Source: Xenorhabdus szentirmaii DSM 16338
GTDB taxonomy: Bacteria; Pseudomonadota; Gammaproteobacteria; Enterobacterales; Enterobacteriaceae
Direction of reading: 5' to 3'
NCBI RefSeq assembly: GCF_002632585.1
Contig: NZ_NIBV01000002.1
Span: forward strand, 713,909-777,908
Length of the DNA: 64,000 nt
Under the pieces are notes generated by a model that did no database searches, was not told where the DNA came from, and saw only the letters and a program-made list of their open reading frames with translations. Numbering within the stretch: position 1 is the stretch's first letter; every line of letters starts with the position of its first letter. Position numbers and translations under genes: made by a program. This document shows positions 9,448-18,625 of this stretch, in pieces.

Positions 9448-11114
9448 TTATAAATCGGATGTCATAATTTGGTTGAACCAGTAGTTACTATATGTTTTCT
9501 TTTGAGTAACTGGGTCAATGGTATAATATTCAAAGTAAATTTTTCCTGCTCCACCTTGCTGATAGCCTCTGACATCATTGAGCTCAGGCGCATTAATTTT
9601 AATCGCAATCGTGGCTAATTTCCCTTGTGGGCTATCCGGAGTATGGATTGGGTTTATTTTAAATATTCGATTGAAGTTCTTATTCCTTGATTTGACGTAC
9701 ATTCTTAAATATATTTCTTTTCCCCAAAGAGGATAAGAGGGATCACTTTCATCATTGATGCACATAATTTTTGCACATAATTGATACCCGCTGACAGCAG
9801 CATTGGATACATCCAATTGGGTAATGTACTCATTGTTCGGTTTTTCTTCATCACCAGAGTGTTCAAGTTTAGGATCACTGTTAAGGTCAGCAAGACTTGA
9901 GAAAATCGTTGGTATATTCCAAGTTCTTTCAACGTTGGGATTAGGTGAGGTGAGTTCACCCCCGATAAATTTAACACTTTGGGCCTCTGAGTACAGAGCA
10001 TTACCCAATTCCGGCGCTATGATGTAATATAACACTGAGTTTTTTTCATTTGGAAAAATATCTCTTCGCATTGAAAATGAATAATCATAATCCGCTGAAT
10101 CATCTGCACCTATAACATCGGAAATTTTTTTAACGGGGAGTATTAGCCCGGTAGGATCAAGAGTGCCATCTGAATTTTTTTTATTAAAAAATAAAACATG
10201 GTCTGTTTTTGAAGCGTAATTATAAGAATTTATTTGTGCGTCAAAAGACTTACGACCATCACCTTCTAGTGAATCACCATACAGTTCTGATATATTGGGT
10301 GGATCTAATAAGTTTTTACTGTTCGGAGGGAGAACGGCAAGCATGTATATAGAACCAGAATGGTATTCAGCAACACCGTCTACTTTGCTTATGATATCGA
10401 CGATAGCAGGTGTATCCATGATGGGATAAACGCGAAATTTTATATTGCCATTTTTATCACTATTGATAGTGAGTTCAATGTTATTACCATTGGTTATGGG
10501 CGTTAAGATTTGAGGTTGCTGAGTTGCATTGTCAGGATCAGTGGTGATGATGATATTCTTTTCAATATCTTCTTTGTTTTTAGATGAAATTTTTACAGGA
10601 GTGTGTTTGAGTAATTGACCATTGGTATCAAATAAAGTAGTTACATATTGAATGTAATGATCATTCTTATTATCTATATTATTATGGTTTGGGGTGACAC
10701 AAATACTTTTTATTTTATTTTATTGAATTGAATTGAATTGAATTGAATTGAATTGAATTGAATTGAACTTTTGACTAAGTTTTTTGCGTAATAACTTATT
10801 TCCTTCTCAATACCTGTGAGAGTAAAACTGATTTTATCACCTGAATTTAATGAATCCGCACCATTAACAATGCATAGCAGTCTCATATTATAGGATTTAT
10901 TATCCACTTGAGTATTGATGTGTTTGATAATTTTTATATGTTCAAAACCAATGCTATCTTTTATTTTCACATTAAATGATTCAGGAAGCGCTATTTGGGG
11001 TGTTAATGTTATATCGAGATAAAACTGATGACCAATAGAAACATCAGCCCCATTTTTAACGGACAGGTTCAAATTTTTCTCTGTGAAAATTATATTGGGA
11101 TCATTATCTGACAT
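9448..11114 (-). pseudogene. Beta-rich hypothetical protein gene split by pentanucleotide repeats
   Basis: The 5' part (10710-11114, 134 codons) has a good GAGGTAAA ribosome binding site and encodes a beta-rich domain. It then runs into nine TTCAA copies and ends in the adjoining TAAAA copies. The 3' part is open from 10719 to 9448, about 420 codons, but its first ATG is only at 10419, with no visible ribosome binding site. The stretch between 10719 and 10419 looks genuinely coding (for example DTNGQLLKHTPVKISSK, reminiscent of bacterial Ig-like domains). I infer one ancestral gene of about 550 codons. Its function is unknown. It lies in a minus-strand series with other decayed genes. Confidence 0.6.
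10708..10767. repeat. Adjacent pentanucleotide microsatellites (TTTTA)3 and (TTGAA)9
   Basis: On the plus strand three TTTTA copies (10708-10722) are followed directly by nine TTGAA copies (10723-10767). On the coding (minus) strand this is TTCAA x9 then TAAAA x3. Each TAAAA unit carries a TAA and the 5-nt period puts one stop in each of the three frames (10710, 10715, 10720). So the downstream part cannot be reached in any frame at the current copy number. Confidence 0.93.
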
Positions 11115-11163
11115 ATTTTACCTCAGCAATAATTTATTATGGTGTAATTTTTATAAAATAAAA

Positions 11164-11520
11164 TCACCATATTCCTGACCAGGTTACTCCATCCGGGCAA
11201 GCATCTCCGGCTTCTTCTCCACCGGGCAATATGGTATGCACATAAGCATGCCAGATATTGCCATAATAAATGTCACCATAATAATTTACTTCGTAGTCAA
11301 AATAAATATCGCCATTGACTATGTGGCCGATATATTTAAAAGGAATGCCGAAAATCAGTGTTGCATTATTACCATTGGAGGATTGAGTTGGCATTAATTT
11401 TGATTTTGATTCATAAACAGTATATTGATAATCATGGGTATATAGTTTTAATGTAACCATCGCCCCGAAGGGCACTTTTGTTTTATCTTGATAATCATTT
11501 GTACCTAAATAAATTTTCAT
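11164..11520 (-). CDS. Hypothetical beta-rich protein, possibly truncated
   Basis: This 118-residue product is rich in Tyr, Asp and Gly with alternating hydrophobic pattern typical of a beta sandwich. The segment ATLIFGIPFKYIGHIV followed by a YFDYEV strand resembles the FDIPNDW...VLIDYAV segment of the frameshifted gene at 12643-13651, so both may belong to one repeat family. Its ATG overlaps the end of the IS630-type transposase remnant (ATGA) and no strong ribosome binding site is seen. It may be the 3' remnant of a longer gene cut by the insertion. Function unknown. Confidence 0.5.
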   Translation of the reverse strand: MKIYLGTNDYQDKTKVPFGAMVTLKLYTHDYQYTVYESKSKLMPTQSSNGNNATLIFGIPFKYIGHIVNGDIYFDYEVNYYGDIYYGNIWHAYVHTILPGGEEAGDACPDGVTWSGIW

Positions 11521-12559
11521 AATTGTGATACACCCATTTTTCTCACCCTTGGTTTTTGCTGTTGTAAGGAAGCTGTTTCCATGAAGATTTTGACATGGTT
11601 AAGCAACTGCCACATAAATTGGCAGCAGGGGTTTCGTGTCACGGTTTCATGCAAGGATTGCCATAGACGTTCAATTTTATTCAACCACGGGGAATAGGAC
11701 GGTAAAAAGAGAAGATTAAATTTGGGATTTTTTGCCAGCCAAACCATGACCTTCCGGCTCTTATGAATGCAATAATTATCTAAAATTAGCGTGATTGTTT
11801 TGGCACTAACATATTTATTGTTAATTTCATCTAACAATTGGATAAATAAATCTGAGTTTTTTCTCAAGCTACCGACATAGGTTATTTCTTTCGTTTTCGC
11901 GTTGAGGCAATCGGCAAGGTAGTGTTTTGGGTTCTTTCCGGGGGTAACAACACGCTTTTGCTGCCCTTTGAAGCACCAGTCTGCCCCGATTTTCGGGTTA
12001 AGGTTGATGTCCACCTCATCCTCATATAAGACAGGATGTTTCTCTGAGGCATTGGATAACGCCTCGCTGATTTTTGCCATTTTTTCATCATACTCAGGGT
12101 CAGGCAATTTTACGGTTGGCGCAGCCCTTCGCCAAACGATGCCCGACCGGCAAAAGTAGCGATAGAGTGTACTTTGAGAGAGCGATATATTCATTATTCC
12201 ATTGATTTTAAATGTAATAAGCTCAAGACTCCATCGTGAGCGGAGATAGCAAAAATGTTGTGGCGAGTGCTGTAATAAGAAAGAAATGACGGCAAAAAGT
12301 GGGGCTAAGTTCCCGATGGCAGGCCTTCCCACAGGGAGGCTTTTCAGTCCTTCCAACCCATATAATGTTAACCAATTTACCCAACGATTAACTGAAGAAC
12401 GTGAACAGTGAAGCGTTCTGGAAACATGAGAAACCGTACTCCCTTCATGTCACATCAAGAGCGCGGTGAGGCGACGTGCATAGTCCTTATCCCGGTTTTC
12501 TGGATAGTTTTTTTCATCTGACGTCGTTCATTTCGGGGTATTGATGTTATGATTGGCAT
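11517..12559 (-). mobile_element. IS630-family transposase, inactivated
   Basis: The C-terminal 280 codons encode a DDE transposase of the IS630 type: YEDEVDINLNPKIGADW, LILDNYCIHKS and PWLNKIERLWQ carry the three acidic residues. Upstream in the same frame the text continues (STVSHVSRTLHCSRSS), past an in-frame TGA at 12450-12452 that sits where the S. sonnei IS630 protein has Leu. The N-terminus (MPIITSIPRNERRQMKK, ATG at 12559) is in another frame, so a frameshift lies near 12490. Two lesions make it non-functional. I could not match terminal inverted repeats, and the end near 11517 may be truncated. Confidence 0.75.
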
Positions 12560-12642
12560 GACTCAGTCCATTTTGGGATTTGTTTTGATTTGGCGATTAA
12601 TCAGATCGCGAAAATCGGACTGAGTTCCCTTCAAGTGATCTA

Positions 12643-13651
12643 CTATTTTGAAATCTTATTTATATCCCCGACAGCATAATCGATGAGTACCGGACGCCCC
12701 CGGTTTTCCTCTACCCAGTCGTTAGGGATATCGAAGACCATTCTCTGTAAATTATTCACAACGATGTAATCCGGTTGATACATCGTTTTGCCTATCAGAC
12801 GGACCTCTACCGTTTGTTCCGCTGTCATTCCCGGATAGCTCACGATAACTTTAATGGAACCATCGCCATAATTATATTCAAGGGTGGGAGCCGGTAAATC
12901 AAGAGATTGCCCTTCAATACTAAGATGAAAGACTCCTGAAAATTCGACAATATTATTCTCTGCTCTTTCCACCGAGAACAGGACTTTTACCGTATCGCCG
13001 ATGTTGTCAATAAACTCCATGCGGGGAATATGAAACGTCATGGGGGCAGCAGTGTTGACGGTTTGAGGGGCGGTTTTATATACAATATCTTTACGGCGCC
13101 CTTTCCACAGTACACGCACAATATGCCCGGGAGCCATATTGTCATAAACAGGAACACTGATGGTTAACTGATCTAACCGATAATAGTCATCTTCTGTCAA
13201 TAATGTACCTTGGTTGCCTGTGGCATCAGGAACACTGGGCATGTAATTCGATAAGCTCGATGCGTTTTTGGAGATAATATTGACATTCACTGTGGGTGAA
13301 CTTTGACTATTTCCGTAGCTGGTTATTGTATATTGCGCCTGATAAGAGCCATACAAAGAAAAGAGGTTTAAGTCAAAGAGCAAGTAATAGGGAGACTCGT
13401 GTGTTTTATCCGGTGTGATGACATAGGGTATTGAACTTATGACCCCCAGCTTGGTTACTGGATGAACAATCGCCGTTTAAGTAAAGTTGACCAACAATTT
13501 TATCGCCAGTTTGCTCATCACGGTAATTTGGGACGGCCATTAATAAGTATTGAACTCCCATGGCGCGAAGATCACTGACGATAATAGTATTATTTTTATC
13601 AGTTTGTGGAAATGTTGGTATGGCAAGTGCTATATTTTCTGAGATATTCAT
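12643..13651 (-). pseudogene. Frameshifted Ig-like repeat protein
   Basis: The N-terminal part (13406-13651, starting MNISENIALAIPTFPQ) and the C-terminal part (12643 upward) are in different frames. The second frame stays open upstream of its TTG codon at 13383, through PYVITPDKTHESPYYL and IVHPVTKLGVISS, to about 13480. There the first frame gives GQLYLNGDCSSS. A single indel near 13475-13485 would join them into one protein of about 335 residues. The C-terminal part holds beta-sandwich repeats (PMTFHIPRMEFIDNIG, LDLPAPTLEYNYGDG) like those in large Pseudomonas Ig-like surface proteins. Function unknown; pseudogene or sequencing error. Confidence 0.62.
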
Positions 13652-14135
13652 TTTATCCTCTTTTTTATTAAATTTTGGTTTTTTAATTTTATTTTTACAT
13701 TGTGTTTCAATAAGGTGTGTGTTTTTTAAAAATGTAGTTTGTATAAAGTGTCTTTTTTATTTTATTAATTCAAATTTCTTTTTTTTATCAACCAATAATT
13801 AAATATCATCATCAAATGGGATGTTTTTTGTGCTTGATAATGAATAGAAATATTAATCAGAATAGATTGTTTTGGTTAATAATAACTGCGGTAATATTGC
13901 TGTGAAACGAAAGGGGATTCACAAATTCGTTGGAAGCGAATTTACCCAATCTAAGATTGGTATCCGGTGAAGAAACAGAAATCTTTCATTACCCCCAGAA
14001 TCATAGGGAACTATGTTACTTGGGTGAATGCGTGCAGCTAACAACGGTGTCACATTGAAATGTATTGGATATCGATTTTTATGATTGAATCTTGAAAATC
14101 TTTCCTACCAATACATTTTCATGACTAATTTATCA
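13652..14135. other. AT-rich gap with hairpin-forming repeat-like element
   Basis: No gene is seen. The interval 13923-14030 holds three short inverted repeats: AAATTCG/CGAATTT (13923-13943), CCAATC/GATTGG (13946-13960), and CATAG/CTATG at 14002-14015 enclosed by weaker outer pairing. This looks like a dispersed intergenic repeat of the kind common in Xenorhabdus, but I cannot confirm copy number. Confidence 0.4.
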
Positions 14136-14564
14136 TCATTCAGAAGCAGAAAAAATCCACTTTTCAGGGGTAATTTCAAAATAAGAAGGCTCAGCGAGTG
14201 AACATTCTTCTGCTGAAATAATTGAAGTGGCAATAAAAATTAAAGGGGATTTTTGTTTATCAATAAAAGGTATCGATATTTCTGTCGTTTGGTTATATAG
14301 CTGTCCCCACTCAAAGAAGGTTATCGGTAACTCGTTTTTTTGTAACGGATATCTGGCGAGCAACGTCGATGTGATGTTGTCAGGATCAAGCTGTTTATTT
14401 TCTTGATCCTCGATAGTGTGTAGCAAGACTTTCTGTGCTACCCATGATTTTTCTGTAGCACAATAATCCAGAGCTTCTTCTATTGATTCAACGGAAGAAA
14501 ACCCGAGCTGAGGCACTAATAACATAGAAATGATGATGGATACTTTTATATTTACTGTTAACAT
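14136..14564 (-). CDS. Hypothetical secreted protein
   Basis: The 142-residue product starts with a basic/hydrophobic segment (VSIIISMLLVPQLGFSS) that fits a signal peptide cleaved near residue 23. The mature part is acidic and has two Cys residues (in DYCATE and EECSLAE) that could form a disulfide in the periplasm. I do not recognise a family. It stands alone between the decayed island and the fliDST operon, is read leftward, and has AT-rich flanks, which suggests acquired DNA. Confidence 0.6.
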   Translation of the reverse strand: MLTVNIKVSIIISMLLVPQLGFSSVESIEEALDYCATEKSWVAQKVLLHTIEDQENKQLDPDNITSTLLARYPLQKNELPITFFEWGQLYNQTTEISIPFIDKQKSPLIFIATSIISAEECSLAEPSYFEITPEKWIFSASE

Positions 14565-14837
14565 AATTTCCTTAATTTAAAAAATAATAAATGATGATTA
14601 TATCTCCTATTTTTTTCTGTAATAATTCCCATTATCATTTAAGGGTTAATTTTTTGTTAAAAATTCATATATAAGCTCTCTTGATTGTTTGCAAATTATG
14701 AATAAAATAAAGTGCCAAAATAGATTAACCCAAAAAACGATGGTGACAAATTGACACCACCTAAAAATGAAAAAACAAGTGAATGACACCGTTAATCAGT
14801 GTAATTATAAATAAAATAATAGGTGTCGGTATTGTGT

Positions 14838-15212
14838 CTATTTTGGCTCTATTGTAGTCAACTCCATTTCGTAATCACTGGCAGGGAATTGCCCATAAGT
14901 ATCGTGCAAGAGTTGTTTGCAGCTTTCCTGTTTTATCAGGTCACTGAGTTCATCTAACCGCTTTTGCAATAATCTCTTAGTTTCTTTTTCATTATCCAAG
15001 ACAGTTTGCAAAATTTTGGTTAATTGCTGCTGTAATGGAATAGGGGCATCTGAATCTTCTGACATTAAGGTCACCAATTCGACTGATGTCAGATAAGTGA
15101 TTTCCATATCAACAAGTTCATCCCACTTTCCACTTTTGGCTAAATCAATCATTTGCTCACTTAAACTAAGGATCTGCTGATAAGCTGACAAAAGATCCAT
15201 ATCATTTTTCAT
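14838..15212 (-). CDS. fliT: Flagellar chaperone/regulator FliT
   Basis: FliT is the export chaperone of the cap protein FliD and, when free, an anti-FlhDC factor that damps class II flagellar genes. The 124-residue helical product aligns with E. coli FliT over SAYQQIL...WDELVDMEI and LDNEKETKRLLQKRLDEL. I use the ATG at 15212, which shares one base with the fliS stop (TAATG). A longer reading to 15260 would intrude on fliS. It is the last gene of fliDST. Confidence 0.9.
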   Translation of the reverse strand: MKNDMDLLSAYQQILSLSEQMIDLAKSGKWDELVDMEITYLTSVELVTLMSEDSDAPIPLQQQLTKILQTVLDNEKETKRLLQKRLDELSDLIKQESCKQLLHDTYGQFPASDYEMELTTIEPK

Positions 15213-15622
15213 TAAACAATATCCTGACTGGCGTTGTAATGAGGACCTATTTGCCGCCAAGAGTCTGATATCTCGGTAAGTAAATCAATCACTTCGGTAA
15301 TGGCCTTCTCATCATTGCGTAAATTAGCATGGAGTAGGCGGCGACTCATATAATCATATAAGGTAAAAAGATTCTGAGCAATTTCGCCGCCTTTTTCAAA
15401 ATCTAATCCCTCTTTGAGACCATTATCAATGATATTGATTGCCTTTGAAATAGCTAAACCTTTTTCTGGAATATTGCCCTGTTGCATCAGAATGATTGAA
15501 CGACGTAGGGCGCTAAGCGCCCCATTGAACAATATCTGAATCAACTGGTAGGGAGAGGCATTCATAATTTCGCTTTCAAGATCTACTTGAGCGTATAACT
15601 GGCTTGCCGAACGTTGATACAT
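15212..15622 (-). CDS. fliS: Flagellin export chaperone FliS
   Basis: FliS binds the C-terminus of unpolymerised flagellin and prevents premature filament assembly. The 136-residue product has the conserved start MYQRSASQLYAQVDLESE and the helical segment SPYQLIQILFNGAL. Length is normal. It follows fliD by 12 nt and is coupled to fliT, forming the fliDST operon driven by the sigma-28 promoter upstream of fliD. Confidence 0.95.
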   Translation of the reverse strand: MYQRSASQLYAQVDLESEIMNASPYQLIQILFNGALSALRRSIILMQQGNIPEKGLAISKAINIIDNGLKEGLDFEKGGEIAQNLFTLYDYMSRRLLHANLRNDEKAITEVIDLLTEISDSWRQIGPHYNASQDIV

Positions 15623-15634
15623 AATGTCCTTTTA

Positions 15635-17110
15635 TTACCTTAAAAGCTGGAATAGGGATGAGCTGGTGTTATTTAGGGAGTTAACAAGTTTATCTAATTC
15701 TGTAAACTGGCGTTTGTAGCGCTCCATTGTGGCATCAATATTATCATTTGTTCTTTTAACTTGGCTTTCAATTGTTTTAAGACGTTTGTTAATGCCTTCG
15801 GTTGCGGTAGCAATAGTTCCTTCATGGCTATCCAGGGTTTTCTTCAACATATTGTATGTTTGGGTAGCAAAACCGGTTTTTTCTCCATCACCCATAAAGA
15901 ATGCTTTCACATTAGCCGGTTTTTCTTTTAGATTCTTTTCGAGCTTTTCATTATTGATTTCGAGAGTGCCATCCAATTTCTGTTTGATACCTAATTTATT
16001 TAACGTCGCGATATCCGCAACATTTTGAGCAGCAAAAAGTTGGTGTCTGAGCTGGTTCTGGATGCCTCTTAATGTGCTATCTCCAAGCAAAACCCCATTG
16101 TCTTTTGAAGCAGCTTCACCTTTACCAACGGCTTTGAATTTGGTCAGTGAATTAAAAGTGGTTTGTAATTCATTATAAGTATCAACCCACTTTTTAATCG
16201 CTTCTTTCATTGGCTCGATATCACGGGAAACGACCAGAGTTTCGGTTTTTACCACTGTCTCGGTGCGTTCTTCTCCCTTATCATTCTTAGTAGTTTCAGT
16301 GACTTTTTCCGAAACTTTTTTCAGATTCAGGATAACACCTTCTGGTGCATCTTTTATCTCATTAGTCTGACGCTCGATTTCCACGCCATTGACAGTTAAC
16401 TTAGCATTGGCGGCAGCAACTTTTTCCTGCATGGCATCAGCTGATGAAGCTCTGTCACCTTGTGGGGGGAATTCCAGCAAGGCATTCAGTTTATCATCAC
16501 CTTCAACTTTGATTGTCATCATAGATTTTGTTCCTGCTTTTTTGGCGGTCAAAATCAGAAAATTTCTATCATCAGTTGCTTTGAGAATATTGGCACTAAC
16601 GTTGCCTTCCTGCTTATTGATGGCATCACGAATCTCAATCAGATTGGTTTGATCATCAGACAGCGGAATTTTCATCTCCACTTTTTCACCCTTCTCATTC
16701 TTCTGTTCAATGATGATGGTACGGGTGTCATTTGTCGCAGGAATTGTGCCCAATTTTTCTTTTAAATTAGAAACAGCTCTGGTCTGCAAAGATTGAGACT
16801 TGGCGAGTTGCTTGACTTCAATCTCATAGTTACCCGGGCTGGCTTTGGAATCCGTGCTTGCGGTAAATGTTTTATGCTCTTCGGTTGTCTTGGTTGTAGT
16901 GAGCTTGTCGAACTTTTTCAGTTCTTCTGATGCTGATTGTAATTTTTCTAAGCTGCCCTTTAACGTACCAAAACCGGTCAGTTGCGATTTATAACTGCTT
17001 TGTTGCTGTGTTAATGGTTCTAAACGTTTTCTTTCTGCTGCCTGAAGTTTATCCAGCAAAGAACCCAAATCCATCCCGGACCCGGCCCCTAATGAGGAAA
17101 TGCTAGCCAT
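15635..17110 (-). CDS. fliD: Flagellar filament capping protein FliD (HAP2)
   Basis: FliD forms the pentameric cap under which flagellin subunits insert at the filament tip. The 491-residue product starts MASISSLGAGSGMDLGSLLD, the usual FliD N-terminus, and ends with the heptad-rich C-terminal domain (LDKLVNSLNNTSSSL). The middle is Lys/Glu/Thr-rich and variable, as in the family. It is the first gene of the leftward fliDST operon and diverges from fliC. Confidence 0.95.
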   Translation of the reverse strand: MASISSLGAGSGMDLGSLLDKLQAAERKRLEPLTQQQSSYKSQLTGFGTLKGSLEKLQSASEELKKFDKLTTTKTTEEHKTFTASTDSKASPGNYEIEVKQLAKSQSLQTRAVSNLKEKLGTIPATNDTRTIIIEQKNEKGEKVEMKIPLSDDQTNLIEIRDAINKQEGNVSANILKATDDRNFLILTAKKAGTKSMMTIKVEGDDKLNALLEFPPQGDRASSADAMQEKVAAANAKLTVNGVEIERQTNEIKDAPEGVILNLKKVSEKVTETTKNDKGEERTETVVKTETLVVSRDIEPMKEAIKKWVDTYNELQTTFNSLTKFKAVGKGEAASKDNGVLLGDSTLRGIQNQLRHQLFAAQNVADIATLNKLGIKQKLDGTLEINNEKLEKNLKEKPANVKAFFMGDGEKTGFATQTYNMLKKTLDSHEGTIATATEGINKRLKTIESQVKRTNDNIDATMERYKRQFTELDKLVNSLNNTSSSLFQLLR

Positions 17111-17146
17111 GTTGACTCCTTTATTAGTAAAGCATCACTGGACTTG

Positions 17147-17173
17147 TTATCGGAATAATTTGCGAAAAGTTTA
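17147..17173 (-). promoter_or_regulatory. Sigma-28 (FliA) promoter of fliDST
   Basis: On the minus strand this reads TAAACTTT, 11 nt spacer, TCCGATAA. This is two mismatches from the enterobacterial sigma-28 consensus TAAAGTTT-N11-GCCGATAA with exact spacing, and it lies 37 nt upstream of the fliD start. Confidence 0.88.
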
Positions 17174-17280
17174 CTGATAAAATGTTTTTTTTGATGGCAG
17201 GAATAGTTGATGAGAACAGGCGCTGTTTGGGTTATCGGAGGAAAGAGAGAAAAAAATTAAAAAGTTTTTTCAAGAAATAT

Positions 17281-17307
17281 TAAAGGTTCTTTTTTAAGGG
17301 CCGATAA
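17281..17307 (+). promoter_or_regulatory. Sigma-28 (FliA) promoter of fliC
   Basis: TAAAGGTT, 11-nt spacer, GCCGATAA: the -10 element is perfect and the -35 element has one mismatch to the sigma-28 consensus. It lies about 80 nt upstream of the fliC ATG, as expected for class III flagellin genes. Confidence 0.95.
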
Positions 17308-17387
17308 AACTGTTGGCGGTGATGAACACCGTGAGCAAATCGGCTCAAACTAATTATATCGACTTGATTTTAAAAAGGAACTCTACT

Positions 17388-18362
17388 ATGGCATCAGTAA
17401 TCAATACCAACTACTCCGCTCTGCTGGCTCAGAACAACCTGACTAAATCTAAAGGTACTTTGGGTACTGCTATTGAGCGTCTGTCCTCTGGTTTACGTAT
17501 TAACAGCGCGAAGGATGATGCTGCTGGTCAAGCGATTGCCAACCGTTTCACTGCTAACGTTAAAGGTCTGACTCAGGCTGCGCGTAACGCAAACGACGGT
17601 ATCTCCATTGCTCAGACTACCGAAGGTTCTCTGAACGAAATTAATAGCAACCTGCAACGTATCCGTGAACTGAGTGTTCAGGCTGTAAACGGCACTAACT
17701 CTGACAGCGACCTGAAATCCATTCAGGAAGAAGTTACTCAACGTTTGAGCGAAATTGATCGTATTTCTGAACAAACTCAGTTTAATGGTGTAAAAGTATT
17801 AAGCCAAGATACTACTCTGAAAATTCAGGTTGGTGCGAATGATAATGAAACAATTAATGTCGATCTGAAAAAAATTGATAGAGGTACATTAGGCCTGAAT
17901 GATTTTAGTGTTGAATTGCAAAAAAATGAGACGCAGAAACAGGCAGTAACAGACGCTGAAACTAAAGTAAAAACGTCTGAAAAGGCATTGGCAGATGAAA
18001 AAGATGCTGCTAAAAAACCTGCATTAGAAAAAACTCTTGAAGCAGATAAAAAAGCTCTGGAAACAGTAAAAGCTGCAGGAACAAAAACACAAGATCCATT
18101 GGCTAAATTAGACAAAGCTCTGTCAGACGTAGACAGCCTGCGCAGCTCCTTGGGTGCGGTTCAGAACCGTCTGGAATCCACTGTTAACAACCTGAACAAC
18201 ACTGTTAATAACCTGAGCGCTGCTCGTAGCCGTATCGAAGATGCTGACTACGCGGTTGAAGTTTCTAACATGAGCCGTGGCCAGATCCTGCAACAAGCTG
18301 GTACTTCTGTTCTGGCTCAGGCTAACCAGGTTCCACAAACCGTTCTGTCTCTGCTGCGTTAA
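17388..18362 (+). CDS. fliC: Flagellin FliC
   Basis: FliC is the filament subunit. The 324-residue product has the conserved D0/D1 N-terminus ([20 protein letters not shown]) and C-terminus ending [12 protein letters not shown] use the ATG at 17388 preceded by AAAAGGAA; earlier in-frame codons lie in the leader. The protein is short: residues about 145-245 replace the large D2/D3 domains with a Lys/Ala/Thr-rich, helix-prone segment (for example [18 protein letters not shown]). This middle part is markedly more AT-rich than the ends, which suggests mosaic exchange of the surface-exposed region. A strong terminator follows. Confidence 0.96.
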   Translation: MASVINTNYSALLAQNNLTKSKGTLGTAIERLSSGLRINSAKDDAAGQAIANRFTANVKGLTQAARNANDGISIAQTTEGSLNEINSNLQRIRELSVQAVNGTNSDSDLKSIQEEVTQRLSEIDRISEQTQFNGVKVLSQDTTLKIQVGANDNETINVDLKKIDRGTLGLNDFSVELQKNETQKQAVTDAETKVKTSEKALADEKDAAKKPALEKTLEADKKALETVKAAGTKTQDPLAKLDKALSDVDSLRSSLGAVQNRLESTVNNLNNTVNNLSAARSRIEDADYAVEVSNMSRGQILQQAGTSVLAQANQVPQTVLSLLR

Positions 18363-18420
18363 TTTTTACTTTCCAGCTGAGCAATTATGCGGGGTAATCC
18401 GCATAAACAACGCTTATAAA

Positions 18421-18450
18421 ATAAGGATCGGCTTGCCGATCCTTATTTTT
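18421..18450 (+). terminator. Intrinsic terminator after fliC
   Basis: A perfect 12-bp stem (ATAAGGATCGGC/GCCGATCCTTAT) with a TT loop is followed by a T run. It lies about 60 nt after the fliC stop. Confidence 0.93.
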
Positions 18451-18625
18451 TAGCCTTTTAAGGCGATTGTCAGGGACAGCCTGAAACTTGCAATGCATTT
18501 GGGCGGACAACAAAAAATTTCGCATAGGTGAAAAAGAAGCGCTTTTACTTCATTGTTCAAACGATTGTACCGGTTAGGTGATTGGATAATGGTATCCAGT
18601 CTCTTATCCAAAGGTGTCTGTTGTT

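Noticed and set aside
10708-10767. Simple one-unit phase variation restoring the split gene
   Set aside because: Frames were checked by hand: after losing or gaining one TTCAA unit, translation still meets a TAA in the adjoining TAAAA units. Change in the second tract would be needed.
15729-16028. Frames antisense to fliD
   Set aside because: They are shadows of fliD with atypical composition and no ribosome binding sites.
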